Origin: Aquimarina amphilecti
GTDB lineage: Bacteria > Bacteroidota > Bacteroidia > Flavobacteriales > Flavobacteriaceae
Assembly (NCBI RefSeq): GCF_900109375.1
Contig: NZ_FOAB01000009.1
Coordinates: 121,025 to 185,024 of the forward strand
DNA: 64,000 nt
Direction: 5' to 3'
Part shown: positions 1-9,172 of the stretch, piece by piece
Position numbering within the stretch: position 1 is the first letter of the stretch
Layout: every line of letters begins with the position of its first letter
The notes under the pieces: model-generated
What the model was told of the DNA's origin: nothing
Database searches by the model: none
Seen by the model: only the letters and a program-made list of their open reading frames with translations
Translations under genes and position numbers: made by a program

Positions 1-71
1 AAATGATCAGAAATAATACTTCTAGCAGTAGGTTCATCATCTACTATGATACAGGATATTTTAGAATTCAT
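1..71 (-). CDS. LytTR-type response regulator, N-terminal fragment (runs off the window)
   Basis: Only the first 23 codons lie in the window. They encode a receiver-domain start with the strand ISCIIVDDEPTARS, whose acidic pair (DD) is the metal-binding site of response regulators. The ATG overlaps the end of the histidine kinase gene by 11 bases (ATGAATTCTAA), so the two are translationally coupled and form one two-component system. By analogy with the second pair at 17.1-18.9 kb, which has the same order and a similar overlap, the missing part should carry a LytTR DNA-binding domain. That last step is inference. Confidence 0.85.
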   Translation of the reverse strand, partial: MNSKISCIIVDDEPTARSIISDH

Positions 72-1137
72 TAGTAGGTGTTTTTAGGTTTTTTAGTATC
101 AATTGAACCGTATACCAGTTCTGATCTTTCGAAATTGTAAGTTCATGATTATCTTTATATACTAATGATAATCGTTTTATAATATTACTTAATCCAATTC
201 CGTTTTTATCTTTTTCTGTAAAAGTATGGGCAGAATTTTTTATAGAAAAATGAATTTCATTATCGATACATTTTAGAGACATATGTATGGATAGTTTTTG
301 ATTGATAATTTGCCCGTGTTTAAAACTATTTTCTACAAAAGGAATTAGTAACATTGGTGCTACTTCTGTAGTGATCTTTATATTTTCAAAATCTAAAGAA
401 ATATCCAACACATCACTAAATCGCATTTTTTCTAAAGCCACATAATCTTCAATATGATTTATTTCTTCTTGTAAGGATACTAATGGTTTATCCGATTGAT
501 AGAGCAGATAATCCAATAGATTTGATAGTTTCAATATCATTTCAGGAGTATCCTCGGATTTCTTTAAAGCAAAACCATATAAAGTATTTAATGTATTAAA
601 TAAGAAATGTGGATGTATTTGCATCTTTAGATAATTCAATTCCTGCTCTTTAAGCTTTAATTGAGCTTCTAAAATCCTATTTTTAAGTTCTTGGTTAACT
701 GAAGTAGATTTATAATTATGTTGTGCTAAACTCAGAGCACTGGCTATAAAAACAACAAAATAAACCGCAATAAAAGGGAACAAAGGAGTTCTGGTCATTG
801 GAGCCATTCCTTCATACTTAAGAGATGATAAAAAGATTAATCCATAGAAAAATGAAATAACTATAAAGAAAGCGGAAATGATGATCATATATATACAATA
901 GAGTATAAATAGGAGATATTTTTCTTTGATTAAATATTTTGGTATTAAAACTTCAGTAACTGTATACGTAGTGCCAATGGTTACAGGCATTAGAAATAAG
1001 GAGAAGGAAAAAACATAATTGAGATTTTCTGTATTATGCCCAAAAAAATAGCTATAACTTAATAACACAGTAATCCAAAAGATAACGTGTAATAGTAGTT
1101 TGACAATTTTTTTAAGGATAAAATCTCTAGAAATCAT
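61..1137 (-). CDS. Membrane sensor histidine kinase of the LytS/YehU (His_kinase, PF06580) family
   Basis: The protein has about four hydrophobic segments in the first 140 residues, a short coiled coil, and then the His_kinase motif QIHPHFLFNTLN with the expected phospho-acceptor His near residue 177. A C-terminal HATPase region follows, with the N-box-like stretch PFVENSFKHG and GIGLSNI. It senses an unknown signal at the inner membrane and should phosphorylate the regulator whose gene overlaps its 3' end. I chose the ATG at 1137; an in-frame TTG at 1149 would add four residues. No periplasmic sensor domain is visible. Confidence 0.9.
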   Translation of the reverse strand: MISRDFILKKIVKLLLHVIFWITVLLSYSYFFGHNTENLNYVFSFSLFLMPVTIGTTYTVTEVLIPKYLIKEKYLLFILYCIYMIIISAFFIVISFFYGLIFLSSLKYEGMAPMTRTPLFPFIAVYFVVFIASALSLAQHNYKSTSVNQELKNRILEAQLKLKEQELNYLKMQIHPHFLFNTLNTLYGFALKKSEDTPEMILKLSNLLDYLLYQSDKPLVSLQEEINHIEDYVALEKMRFSDVLDISLDFENIKITTEVAPMLLIPFVENSFKHGQIINQKLSIHMSLKCIDNEIHFSIKNSAHTFTEKDKNGIGLSNIIKRLSLVYKDNHELTISKDQNWYTVQLILKNLKTPTNEF

Positions 1138-1315
1138 ATTAGCGTACAATATCCGTAATTTTTGTTTTTCAAACCTTATTTTTGGATGAATAACTAGATT
1201 AGAGCTCTTTTTAGCAATGTCTGCAGTATATTTCCATAAACAGCATAGATTAAGTTAAAAGTTCCTTGAATCTTGTCAATGAGCGAAAAAAAAATATTTT
1301 GAAAACTTTAGATAC

Positions 1316-1323
1316 TAGTTTTG
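1316..1323 (+). promoter_or_regulatory. Candidate -7 promoter box TAGTTTTG
   Basis: TAGTTTTG fits the Bacteroidota -7 consensus TAnnTTTG and lies 28 bases before the ATG of the ExbB-like gene. I see no -33 TTG at the ideal distance, so the call rests on the -7 box and its position. Confidence 0.35.
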
Positions 1324-1351
1324 AGTATGTTTAATTCATAAAATATACACT

Positions 1352-1771
1352 ATGATATCATTAATTATTGGTCAATCAGAAGAAAGTCATTCAGCTATTG
1401 CTCATATAATTCATCTATTATACGATGGAGGATTATTTTTTATGTTACCTATTTTAGCAACGCTTTTTTTGGTGTTTTTCTTAATCATTAGGAATGCTTT
1501 AATTTTAAAAAAAGGAAAAAACCTTCCAATTAAGAATATTAGAATTATTAATTCTATCGGTCTAATGATACTGGTATGGGGTGTTCTCGGTCAGTTACTT
1601 GGTTTAGTGGAAGCATTAGATAAGATTGAGTTTTTAGGAGAAGTTTCTACAGCACGATTAGCGGGAGGTCTTAAAATTTCAGCATTACCTACTATGTTTG
1701 GTTGCCTTGTTTTTGTAATATCAAGAATTGCAACAATTATCTTCACCTGGATAGGTAACGAAGTAGAATAG
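1352..1771 (+). CDS. MotA/TolQ/ExbB-like small membrane protein
   Basis: This 139-residue protein has three hydrophobic segments (about 30-50, 66-85 and 108-130). The last two carry the pattern GVLGQLLGLVEAL and then LAGGLKISALPTMFG, which resembles the TolQ/ExbB/MotA proton-channel core (a Gly-rich helix, then A-x-GL-x-x-AL-x-T-x-x-G). Family members use proton motive force to energise outer-membrane processes through a TolR/ExbD partner. No ExbD-like gene is adjacent. The next gene, three bases downstream, is a TlpA-like thioredoxin, so the two are likely co-transcribed. The protein is shorter than canonical ExbB (about 240 residues), so a channel role is tentative. Confidence 0.65.
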   Translation: MISLIIGQSEESHSAIAHIIHLLYDGGLFFMLPILATLFLVFFLIIRNALILKKGKNLPIKNIRIINSIGLMILVWGVLGQLLGLVEALDKIEFLGEVSTARLAGGLKISALPTMFGCLVFVISRIATIIFTWIGNEVE

Positions 1772-1774
1772 ATC

Positions 1775-2677
1775 ATGATCAAGAAATACATTTTTAGAAT
1801 TCTTTTAGGAATTCTTGTGTTTGTTGCGCTGGTGGTTGGTTCTATGTTTTTACTATTAGAGACTCAAATTATTTATCATTTTTCTGCTCTAAACTGGATT
1901 CCGATATTGATATGTAGTATCGGAATGTATGTAAGCGGAATTATAAATAAAAACACGCCTGTTAAGTTACTTCCATTTTTGGGTGTTTCATTGATAGTTT
2001 TTCAACCATTTAGATTTTTATATTTCCCATTTGTATTAATATTACTATTTTTTGTAATAGGATCATTAGTCCTTTCTAGAAAAGAGATTCAAAAAAAATA
2101 TAAAGCAATATCGACTATTATAATGATAGTTACATTTGGATATTATTTGTTTTCTCAACCACTGATAATTCAGCAAAAAGGATTTGTAGAAACTCCGGAA
2201 GGTGATTTGATAAACGCATTAGTATTATGGGATTTTAGTAAACCATCAGACAATCGGTTGCCTGACCTAAGTTTTGTTGATAAGGATAAGAATTTGGTTT
2301 CTTTAAGTAATTATGAAGGTAAAACATTATATGTTAGTTTTTGGGCTACTTGGTGTGCACCATGCATTATCCAAAAACCATTGTTAAAACAAATGCAGGA
2401 TAAATTCAAGGATATGGATACTATTATGTTTATCGATATTTCTATAGATGAAGATGAAAATTCGTGGTTATCATACCTGGAAAATAAGAACCCTTCCAGA
2501 ATGCAACTACATACCAATGGTAATGAAATAACGATACGAGAAAAACTGGGCTTTACCGGAATTCCTTTTCATATTATAATAAGTCCTGATGGGTTTTATA
2601 AACAAAGCAATGACTTAGAATATTCTACAACACTATTACTAGATCCGGATAAATTACGATTATTTATTGAACAATAG
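1775..2677 (+). CDS. Membrane-anchored TlpA/ResA-like thiol-disulfide oxidoreductase
   Basis: The first 130 residues form about five hydrophobic segments. A thioredoxin-like domain follows (about 160-300) with the redox motif W-CAPC at Cys194/Cys197 and a later GIPFH containing the expected cis-proline. In TlpA/ResA relatives such domains reduce or rearrange disulfides outside the cytoplasmic membrane, often for cytochrome c maturation or redox defence. The multi-span N-terminus is unusual for a plain TlpA lipoprotein. It is probably in one operon with the ExbB-like gene three bases upstream. The substrate is unknown. Confidence 0.85.
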   Translation: MIKKYIFRILLGILVFVALVVGSMFLLLETQIIYHFSALNWIPILICSIGMYVSGIINKNTPVKLLPFLGVSLIVFQPFRFLYFPFVLILLFFVIGSLVLSRKEIQKKYKAISTIIMIVTFGYYLFSQPLIIQQKGFVETPEGDLINALVLWDFSKPSDNRLPDLSFVDKDKNLVSLSNYEGKTLYVSFWATWCAPCIIQKPLLKQMQDKFKDMDTIMFIDISIDEDENSWLSYLENKNPSRMQLHTNGNEITIREKLGFTGIPFHIIISPDGFYKQSNDLEYSTTLLLDPDKLRLFIEQ

Positions 2678-2809
2678 AAAACACCACTATAACCTACTTA
2701 TTAGATAATTTTTTAAAACAATTTAATACAACACAAAGAGTAATCAGCACTATAAATTATTCTTTGGTTTGATAATGATTCCTATGTTAATTTAAAAAAA
2801 TAAAATATT

Positions 2810-4132
2810 ATGATAAAAAATATAACATGTATAGCTTTCTTAATAAGCTATACGATTACTGCGCAAACTTTTAATACAGCCAAATTAGATAGCTTATTTA
2901 ATTTATTAGATACTCATAATCAGGGTATGGGAAGTATTTCTATTTATAAAAAGGGGAAAGAAATTTACAAAAACTCTATAGGCTATCTTGATTTAGAAAA
3001 TAAAGTAAAAGCAAATTCAGAAACAAAATATAGGATAGGTTCTATCACTAAAACTTTTACGGCTACCATCATTATGCAATTGGTGGAAGAGAAGAAATTA
3101 AAATTAGAAACTTTGTTAAGTGACTATTTTCCAAAAGTTTCTAATTCAGATAAAATAACAATTGAGCATATGTTGCGACATCGAAGTGGTTTGTTTAATC
3201 TAACGGAAGATGAAGATTTTATGACATGGATGGTTGTATCCAATACAAGAAAGCAAATGATCGATAGATTGTTAAAAAAAGGGCCGAAGTTTCAACCAGA
3301 TGAAAAAACAGCGTATTCTAACACGAATTACTTGTTGCTTTCTTATATAGCAGAAGAAATTGAAGGAAAAACATATGCGGAAATTTTGGAATCTAAAATT
3401 ATAAAACCTTTGCATCTAAAAAGAACGGCTTACGGAAAAAAAATTAATACCAATAACAATGAGGCCATTTCATATGTTATGAATGATGATAAGTGGGTTA
3501 AAATAGAAAAACATACAGATATGAGTGTTCCAATAGGTGCTGGAGCAATAGTTTCGACTCCAACTGAGGTTAATATTTTTTATAATAGTTTATTTTCCGA
3601 GAAACTAGTGTCAAAAACTTCATTGGAAAAAATGATGGACACTTCTACAGGAATGGGAATTGGGTTAGGAGGAGAAACCTTTTTTAACAAACAAGCTTAT
3701 GGACATAATGGAGGTATCGATGGATTTCAATCGCTCACAATGTATTTACCAGAGGAAGAGATAGTTGTTTCGTATATTGGCAATGGGGTTGTAATGTCCC
3801 CTAATAATTGTATAGTTAATGTATTAAAAAGTTATTATGATCAGGATTATAAACTTCCGGTATTTAGAGCACCATTAGAATTTACTACGGGAGAATTGGA
3901 TGTTTATCTAGGAGTGTACGTCAGTGAATCCTTTCCTTTTCAGATTACTTTTACTAAGGACAATACAACATTGATTGCCAGTGCTAAAGATGGCCCTACA
4001 TTTCCATTAGTTGGGTATCAGAAGAATGGTTTTAAATCTGATAGAGCAGGAGCCACTGCTAATTTTGATCCAGGTAACAATACAATGATACTAGAACTAA
4101 ATGGTAATGAAGTATATTTTAAAAGAAAATAG
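2810..4132 (+). CDS. Secreted serine hydrolase, class C beta-lactamase / D,D-peptidase family (PF00144)
   Basis: A signal peptide (ITCIAFLISYTITAQ) is followed by a complete penicillin-binding-fold triad: S78-I-T-K81 (SxxK), Y169-S-N171 (YxN), and H299-N-G-G302 in place of the KTG motif. HNGG is common in the esterase/peptidase members of this family. A C-terminal beta-rich segment (about 350-440) resembles the accessory domain of such hydrolases. The protein probably acts in the periplasm as a peptidase or esterase. True AmpC activity is unlikely but cannot be excluded by eye. It stands alone between a 130-base leader and a convergent gene. Confidence 0.85.
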   Translation: MIKNITCIAFLISYTITAQTFNTAKLDSLFNLLDTHNQGMGSISIYKKGKEIYKNSIGYLDLENKVKANSETKYRIGSITKTFTATIIMQLVEEKKLKLETLLSDYFPKVSNSDKITIEHMLRHRSGLFNLTEDEDFMTWMVVSNTRKQMIDRLLKKGPKFQPDEKTAYSNTNYLLLSYIAEEIEGKTYAEILESKIIKPLHLKRTAYGKKINTNNNEAISYVMNDDKWVKIEKHTDMSVPIGAGAIVSTPTEVNIFYNSLFSEKLVSKTSLEKMMDTSTGMGIGLGGETFFNKQAYGHNGGIDGFQSLTMYLPEEEIVVSYIGNGVVMSPNNCIVNVLKSYYDQDYKLPVFRAPLEFTTGELDVYLGVYVSESFPFQITFTKDNTTLIASAKDGPTFPLVGYQKNGFKSDRAGATANFDPGNNTMILELNGNEVYFKRK

Positions 4133-4145
4133 ATAATACAAAGTA

Positions 4146-4187
4146 CCCTCTCTGTTTTTTTAGTTATTGTTTAAGAAATAGAGAGGT
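4146..4187. terminator. Probable bidirectional terminator hairpin
   Basis: CCTCTCT (4147-4153) pairs with AGAGAGG (4180-4186), extended by T-rich and A-rich loop sides. It sits between the convergent hydrolase and CDGSH genes. The loop is long, so confidence is moderate. Confidence 0.5.
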
Positions 4188-4189
4188 TA

Positions 4190-4429
4190 TTATTTATTAT
4201 GTGATCCATCGCAGTATGGAGGGTTACTCGTTAACTTACACGTGCATAAATATGCTTCTTTGCTTTCTTCTGTACTGAAAATTAATGGATTACTTGCCTT
4301 TTCTTTTTTGTGATTCCCATTGCAGAACGGTTGGTTTATACTATGACCACAAGTACACCAAGCATAATTTTTATTAGCTTCTAACTCACAAGCTATTGGC
4401 GCATTGCCTCCTCTTATGTTATTCTCCAT
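4190..4429 (-). CDS. Tandem CDGSH iron-sulfur domain protein
   Basis: The 79-residue protein contains two CDGSH-type motifs: CTCGHSINQPFCNGNHK and CTCKLTSNPPYCDGSHNK. Each has the C-x-C...C-x-x-x-H arrangement that binds a [2Fe-2S] cluster with three Cys and one His (mitoNEET/Miner family). The two-motif layout matches small bacterial type 3 CDGSH proteins, thought to act in redox or iron-sulfur transfer in the cytoplasm. The first motif is degenerate (CNGNH instead of CDGSH) but keeps all four ligands. It is monocistronic. Confidence 0.92.
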   Translation of the reverse strand: MENNIRGGNAPIACELEANKNYAWCTCGHSINQPFCNGNHKKEKASNPLIFSTEESKEAYLCTCKLTSNPPYCDGSHNK

Positions 4430-4594
4430 AATCTTAATTATTTTGATACTAAAATTATTAATTCCTAAGTTAAGATTGACTTTAAATTAAGAATATCTAA
4501 ATAATCTTCTTTTAGTACTGTTTTAGGAGTATCATCAGATTATTTAAATTACTTTTATGGGAAATAAAGTTCTTTACATAAAATTTTATATCAA

Positions 4595-4768
4595 CCAATA
4601 TAGGTTTTACTTAATTGTAAATTAATAGGGAATCGTGTGAGAATCACGAGCTGTCGCGCAACTGTAAGTAACCATATAGTTTTTATCAATTTATATCCAC
4701 TGTTTTTATTATTGTAAAATGGGAAGGATGATAAAAATGTTATAAGTCAGGAGACCTGCCTATCATTG
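4595..4768 (+). promoter_or_regulatory. Cobalamin (B12) riboswitch controlling metE
   Basis: The leader contains TAGGTTTT, then AATAGGGAA, GTGTGAGAATCACGAGCTG, the B12-box-like CGCGCAACTGTAAG (near 4655-4668), a GGGAAGG segment, and AAGTCAGGAGACCTGCC (4744-4760). These are the conserved core elements of the AdoCbl riboswitch in order. It lies about 180 bases before metE, the B12-independent methionine synthase, which this riboswitch class is known to switch off when B12 is present. The boundaries are approximate; the exact P1 stem was not folded. Confidence 0.93.
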
Positions 4769-4908
4769 AATTGACTTTGCTTTCGCGAATTGAAGTTTTG
4801 GTTAAGTTTGATGCATTCTGAGAAGGTTTTTGGCTTTTTTGGTAACATAATGATGCATTATTTTAATTCTTCTTCATTTCTATTAGCACACTGATTTATT
4901 CAAAAGAG

Positions 4909-4937
4909 CTTTAAAAATTAATATTAATCTTTTAAAG
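4909..4937 (+). promoter_or_regulatory. AT-rich hairpin next to the metE start, possible expression platform
   Basis: CTTTAAAA (4909-4916) pairs with TTTTAAAG (4930-4937), ending 10 bases before the metE ATG. It could occlude the initiation region as part of the riboswitch output. The stem is nearly all A-T, so it is weak. Confidence 0.3.
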
Positions 4938-4947
4938 TTTAAAAGTT

Positions 4948-7266
4948 ATGCTTACACACAATCTAGGCTATCCGCGTATTGGTAGTAAAAGAGAGTTAAA
5001 AATAGTTTCAGAACAATATTGGTCTGGAAAAACTAGCCGGAAGAACTTACTACAGGTAGGAAAAAACATCCGAAAAGAGAATTGGTTATTACAAAAAGAA
5101 TCCGGTATAGATTTAATACCATCTAATGATTTTTCATTTTATGATCAAGTTTTAGATATGTCATTGATGGTTGGAGCGATCCCCAAAAGATATCAGGGCC
5201 TATTAACTAATAAGCTTAGTTATTTAGATCTGTATTTTGCAATGGCTAGAGGATATCAAAAGGATAGCTATGATATTACAGCGATGGAAATGACAAAATG
5301 GTTTGATACTAACTATCATTATATTGTTCCAGAATTTTATAAAAATCAAGAGTTTACCTTGTTTTCTACGAAAGTAATTGATGAGTTTTATGAAGCAAAA
5401 GAAATTGGTATACAAACAAAACCAGTATTAATTGGTCCTGTGTCTTATCTGTTATTAGGAAAAGCGAAAGGAGAAAGTTTTCAAACAATTGATCTAGTAA
5501 ATAAGTTAATACCAGTGTATATAGATTTAATAAAGAAATTGGTTTCTTTAGGGGCAGAATGGATACAATTCGATGAGCCTTTTTTAGCACTTGATCTAAC
5601 CAAAAAAGAGAAAGAAGTATATAAACAAGTATATCTTAAATTAAAAAGCTCTTTTCCGGATTTAAAAATAATGATAGTAACCTATTTTGAGAGTATCCAA
5701 GATAATTTAGAATTAATCGCTGATGGGTTGCTTATTGATGCTATTCATATTGATTTAGTAAGATGCCCGGAACAGCTTGATGTGGTATTAGAAAATATTC
5801 CGGAGCGAATACATCTTTCGTTAGGAATTGTAGATGGAAGAAATATATGGAAGAATAATTATCAAAAATCGTTAGAGTATATTCAGGAAGCTAAAGCAAG
5901 GAGGAAAGAGAATACTATTTTGATAGCGCCTTCATGTTCTTTACTTCATTCTCCTTGTGACTTGGATTTAGAAGAAGATAATCAGAACTTGTCGACAGAG
6001 ATTAAAGATTGGCTATCTTTTGCTAAGCAAAAACTGAGAGAATTATCTACATTAAAAGCACTTACTCTTTCTGAAAAAGGAGATAAAGTATTCGAGAACT
6101 TAGAAAGAAATATTAGATCTCACGAGAATAGAAGTAATTCAGAAAGAATTCATAATTCAGAGGTAGATGAAAAAGTCAAAGCAATTTCGAAGCAGGATAT
6201 AGTAAGAGAAAATTCTTTTAACCTTCGTAAAGAAGTGCAACATAAAAATTTAAACCTACCTGTTTTTCCAACGACTACTATTGGATCTTTTCCGCAAACA
6301 AAAAAAGTAAGGAGTTGGAGGTACCAATATAAAAAAGGAAATATTTCTTTAACGCAATATGAAGAATACATAAAAGAAGAGATCATAAAAGTAATTCATT
6401 GGCAAGAAGAAATAGGATTAGATGTTTTAGTTCATGGGGAGTTTGAGCGTAATGATATGGTAGAATATTTTGGAGAAAAGTTAAATGGTTTTGCTTTTAC
6501 CAAATTTGGCTGGGTCCAGAGTTATGGATCTCGTTGTGTTAAACCTCCTATTATTTATGGTAGTGTAAAGAGACCGAATCCAATGACGGTAGATTGGACT
6601 TTATTTGCACAATCATTAACTTCAAAACCAGTAAAAGGAATGCTTACAGGACCTGTAACTATTTTGCAATGGTCTTTTGTAAGAGATGATCAACCTAAAT
6701 CTGTTACTTGTAATGAAATAGCATTAGCAATAAGAGATGAGGTTCAGGATTTAGAAGATAACGGTATTAAAATTATTCAAATTGATGAACCTGCATTGCG
6801 AGAAGGACTTCCTTTAAAGCAAGTAGATCATAAAAGTTATTTTGAATGGGCAATTCAGTCGTTTAAAATTGCCTCTTCAGCTGTATCTAATGGAACACAA
6901 ATACATACTCATATGTGTTATTCTGAATTTAATGATATTATTGACGAGATAGCAAATTTGGATGCAGATGTAATAACTATTGAATGTTCTAGATCTCAAA
7001 TGGAATTATTGAATGCTTTTGCAGATTATAAATATCCTAATGAAATTGGACCAGGCGTTTATGACATTCATGCACCAAGAGTTCCTCAGGACGAAGAAAT
7101 CATTGAGTTAATTCGTAAAGCACAAAAGTATATTCCGATAGATCAATTGTGGATTAATCCAGATTGTGGATTAAAAACCCGTGGTTGGGAAGAAACAGAG
7201 AAAGCTCTTAAAACTATGGTAGGCGCTGCTAAACAATTGAGGAAAGAAACTTTACAAACCGTTTAA
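4948..7266 (+). CDS. metE: Cobalamin-independent methionine synthase MetE
   Basis: The 772-residue protein (E. coli MetE is 753) has the N-terminal domain opening LGYPRIGSKRELK and the C-terminal catalytic barrel beginning at TTTIGSFPQT. The zinc and homocysteine site is intact: His655 and Cys657 in HTHMC, Glu679 in IECSRS, and Cys740 in NPDCGLKTR. It transfers a methyl group from 5-methyltetrahydropteroyl-polyglutamate to homocysteine in the cytoplasm. It is preceded by a B12 riboswitch and followed by a strong terminator, so it forms its own transcription unit. A hydrophilic linker (about 375-430) joins the two halves. Confidence 0.98.
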   Translation: MLTHNLGYPRIGSKRELKIVSEQYWSGKTSRKNLLQVGKNIRKENWLLQKESGIDLIPSNDFSFYDQVLDMSLMVGAIPKRYQGLLTNKLSYLDLYFAMARGYQKDSYDITAMEMTKWFDTNYHYIVPEFYKNQEFTLFSTKVIDEFYEAKEIGIQTKPVLIGPVSYLLLGKAKGESFQTIDLVNKLIPVYIDLIKKLVSLGAEWIQFDEPFLALDLTKKEKEVYKQVYLKLKSSFPDLKIMIVTYFESIQDNLELIADGLLIDAIHIDLVRCPEQLDVVLENIPERIHLSLGIVDGRNIWKNNYQKSLEYIQEAKARRKENTILIAPSCSLLHSPCDLDLEEDNQNLSTEIKDWLSFAKQKLRELSTLKALTLSEKGDKVFENLERNIRSHENRSNSERIHNSEVDEKVKAISKQDIVRENSFNLRKEVQHKNLNLPVFPTTTIGSFPQTKKVRSWRYQYKKGNISLTQYEEYIKEEIIKVIHWQEEIGLDVLVHGEFERNDMVEYFGEKLNGFAFTKFGWVQSYGSRCVKPPIIYGSVKRPNPMTVDWTLFAQSLTSKPVKGMLTGPVTILQWSFVRDDQPKSVTCNEIALAIRDEVQDLEDNGIKIIQIDEPALREGLPLKQVDHKSYFEWAIQSFKIASSAVSNGTQIHTHMCYSEFNDIIDEIANLDADVITIECSRSQMELLNAFADYKYPNEIGPGVYDIHAPRVPQDEEIIELIRKAQKYIPIDQLWINPDCGLKTRGWEETEKALKTMVGAAKQLRKETLQTV

Positions 7267-7305
7267 TTATTTTAACCAACTTAATTATGTTAGTAATGTA
7301 AACCA

Positions 7306-7333
7306 AAATGACCTCCTAAAATGGAGGTCATTT
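7306..7333. terminator. Terminator after metE
   Basis: AAATGACCTCC (7306-7316) and GGAGGTCATTT (7323-7333) form a perfect 11-bp stem with a six-base loop. It sits between metE and the convergent DUF4832-type pseudogene and can serve both strands. Confidence 0.9.
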
Positions 7334-7349
7334 ACTTATAGTAGTATTT

Positions 7350-9021
7350 TTACTGTTTTATGAATCGTTTTTGAACTTTACCTTGATCAGAATTAATTAT
7401 AGCGTTATAAGTTCCTGCTGATAGATTAGTAATATCCAATGTTATTGTATTGTCTATTAAGTTATTTAGGTCTGTTTCTTGAATTATTCTTCCGGTCATG
7501 TCACTAAACTTTATATCCTTTAGTCCAATGTCATTTTTATCTAATATTGTTAAATTTTTGCTTGTAGGGTTTGGATAAATCTGAATTGAATTATCCAAAA
7601 CATTATAATCGTTAATACTCAATGTAGCATCTTGGACTGTAATATTACCTAGAATAGACCATCCTCCAACTAATGCGTTATTAGAGTTCCATTTTCCATC
7701 GATTACTGGAATGTCATTGGCTAGCAAGATATAAGCGTTTCTCGCATCTAATTTCCAAGCAGTATTCTTACTTTCATCTGCATCAGGTTGAATGAATCGC
7801 ACGCCTAGTCTATAATCTCCGATGTCTGTAGTTATAAGATCAGATAAGGTAATAGTTTTTGAATCGTTGTCTAATATGGTTGTTAAATCAAATGTAGTAT
7901 CAAATATCTGTACGGGTATATCATTTTGATTTATTAACCCAAATTGTACTTCCCAATCATAATAAATTGGAGCGACACCTACATTAGATATAGTAAGATC
8001 CACACTTAAATTATCTGAATTATTTATGTTTTCTGGAAATAAAGCAGATTCAATCTGAAAATTATATCCCATTTTACGATGTAACTTCATGAAACCTAAA
8101 CATCTTTGACTATCAGGGTTATTAGTACAAGGTCTTTCTTCACTACTAATTTTCATGGTAGAATAATGCCCTGTCTCAATCATACTTAATCCCTTTGGAG
8201 TTTCATATAGCGCTGTCATAAATTCTTCATTATCATCATCATCAATTGGAGGCACTTCTCCTCCTACAGGACCTTCGAGCCATTTGTTTCCTTGTTTGAT
8301 AGCTTCATCAAACTCATCACTATGACCATTATTAGGTACAAAAAATCGTTATGAAACCCTATATTGCCAGTAGTAGATAAAGGATCTCTCCAAGGATATC
8401 GACCCATTATTTTTTTATTAGAAAAATTACTTTTATAAGAAGTAATTATTTGATTTTTGGCTGTCTCAGAAATATTAAAATTTGGATCATCATAGCTAAA
8501 GGTATGCCACTCTCCCCAATATCCTAAAATACCTATTTGAATATTATATACTCTAGGATCATTATTATAACGAGTAGCCAAAGCTTCTATCGCTTCAATG
8601 GCCTGATTTATGTAATTAGGGTTATTATAGTCCGTAATGTATTTATTACCAGATTGCAGTCTAGACACACCAAAATCAGTATAAAGCCATTGAGGCCCTG
8701 CATCAGAATCTTGTTCAGTCCCAAACCAATCTGTATATAATCTTAAAATAACATGTTTTCCTGCTGATCCGGGTCTATTTATAACATCTTCTACAGCATT
8801 AAAATCGAAGTTCCCATTAGTAGGTTCAAAATCTTTCCATTTTATATATTGAAAACCGACAGATGCTATATCATAGTTATCCCACCATCCAGAATTCCAG
8901 CCTTTTAGTGGGTTTTTATCTGGTCCTTCCGTTTTGGGGTAGGTATGGTTGATTTGATTTTGACTAAAAGCTTTAATTTGAAATAGAAAAGCAAAAAGTA
9001 ATAGGGTAATTAGCTTTTCAC
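7350..9021 (-). pseudogene. Frameshifted T9SS-secreted DUF4874/DUF4832-type protein
   Basis: Reading the minus strand gives one continuous homologous protein in three pieces. A signal peptide (KLITLLLFAFLFQIKAFSQ) leads into NPLKGWNSGWW and a TIM-barrel-like region with IGILGYWGEWHTF. After a frame change come a beta-rich domain (VDLTISNVGVAPIYYDWEV) and a T9SS sorting tail starting IYPNPTSKN. Two lesions are visible. The signal-peptide frame has no start codon, but one extra A in the A4 run next to 9015-9018 would join it to a GTG at 9021. At the six-base A run 8340-8345 the frame shifts, and one more base would restore NDFF-VPNNGHSDEF. Intact length would be about 555 residues. Real decay or sequencing error cannot be separated here, though longer homopolymers elsewhere in the window are in frame. 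Confidence 0.8.
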
Positions 9022-9172
9022 AGGGTTAAAGAGTTTACGATTATCTGTGTCTGTTAAGAATTATTTATAAAATCCACAAAGAGATAACGATCAACCTTTA
9101 GTAAAAGGATAAAGAATAATCATTATAACAGATTAGTTTATTTATAACTAACGATATAATACAGCTAATATT

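Noticed and set aside
8264..8668. A separate 134-residue protein
   Set aside because: It is the middle piece of the frameshifted DUF4832-type gene; its last 20 residues are out-of-frame translation.
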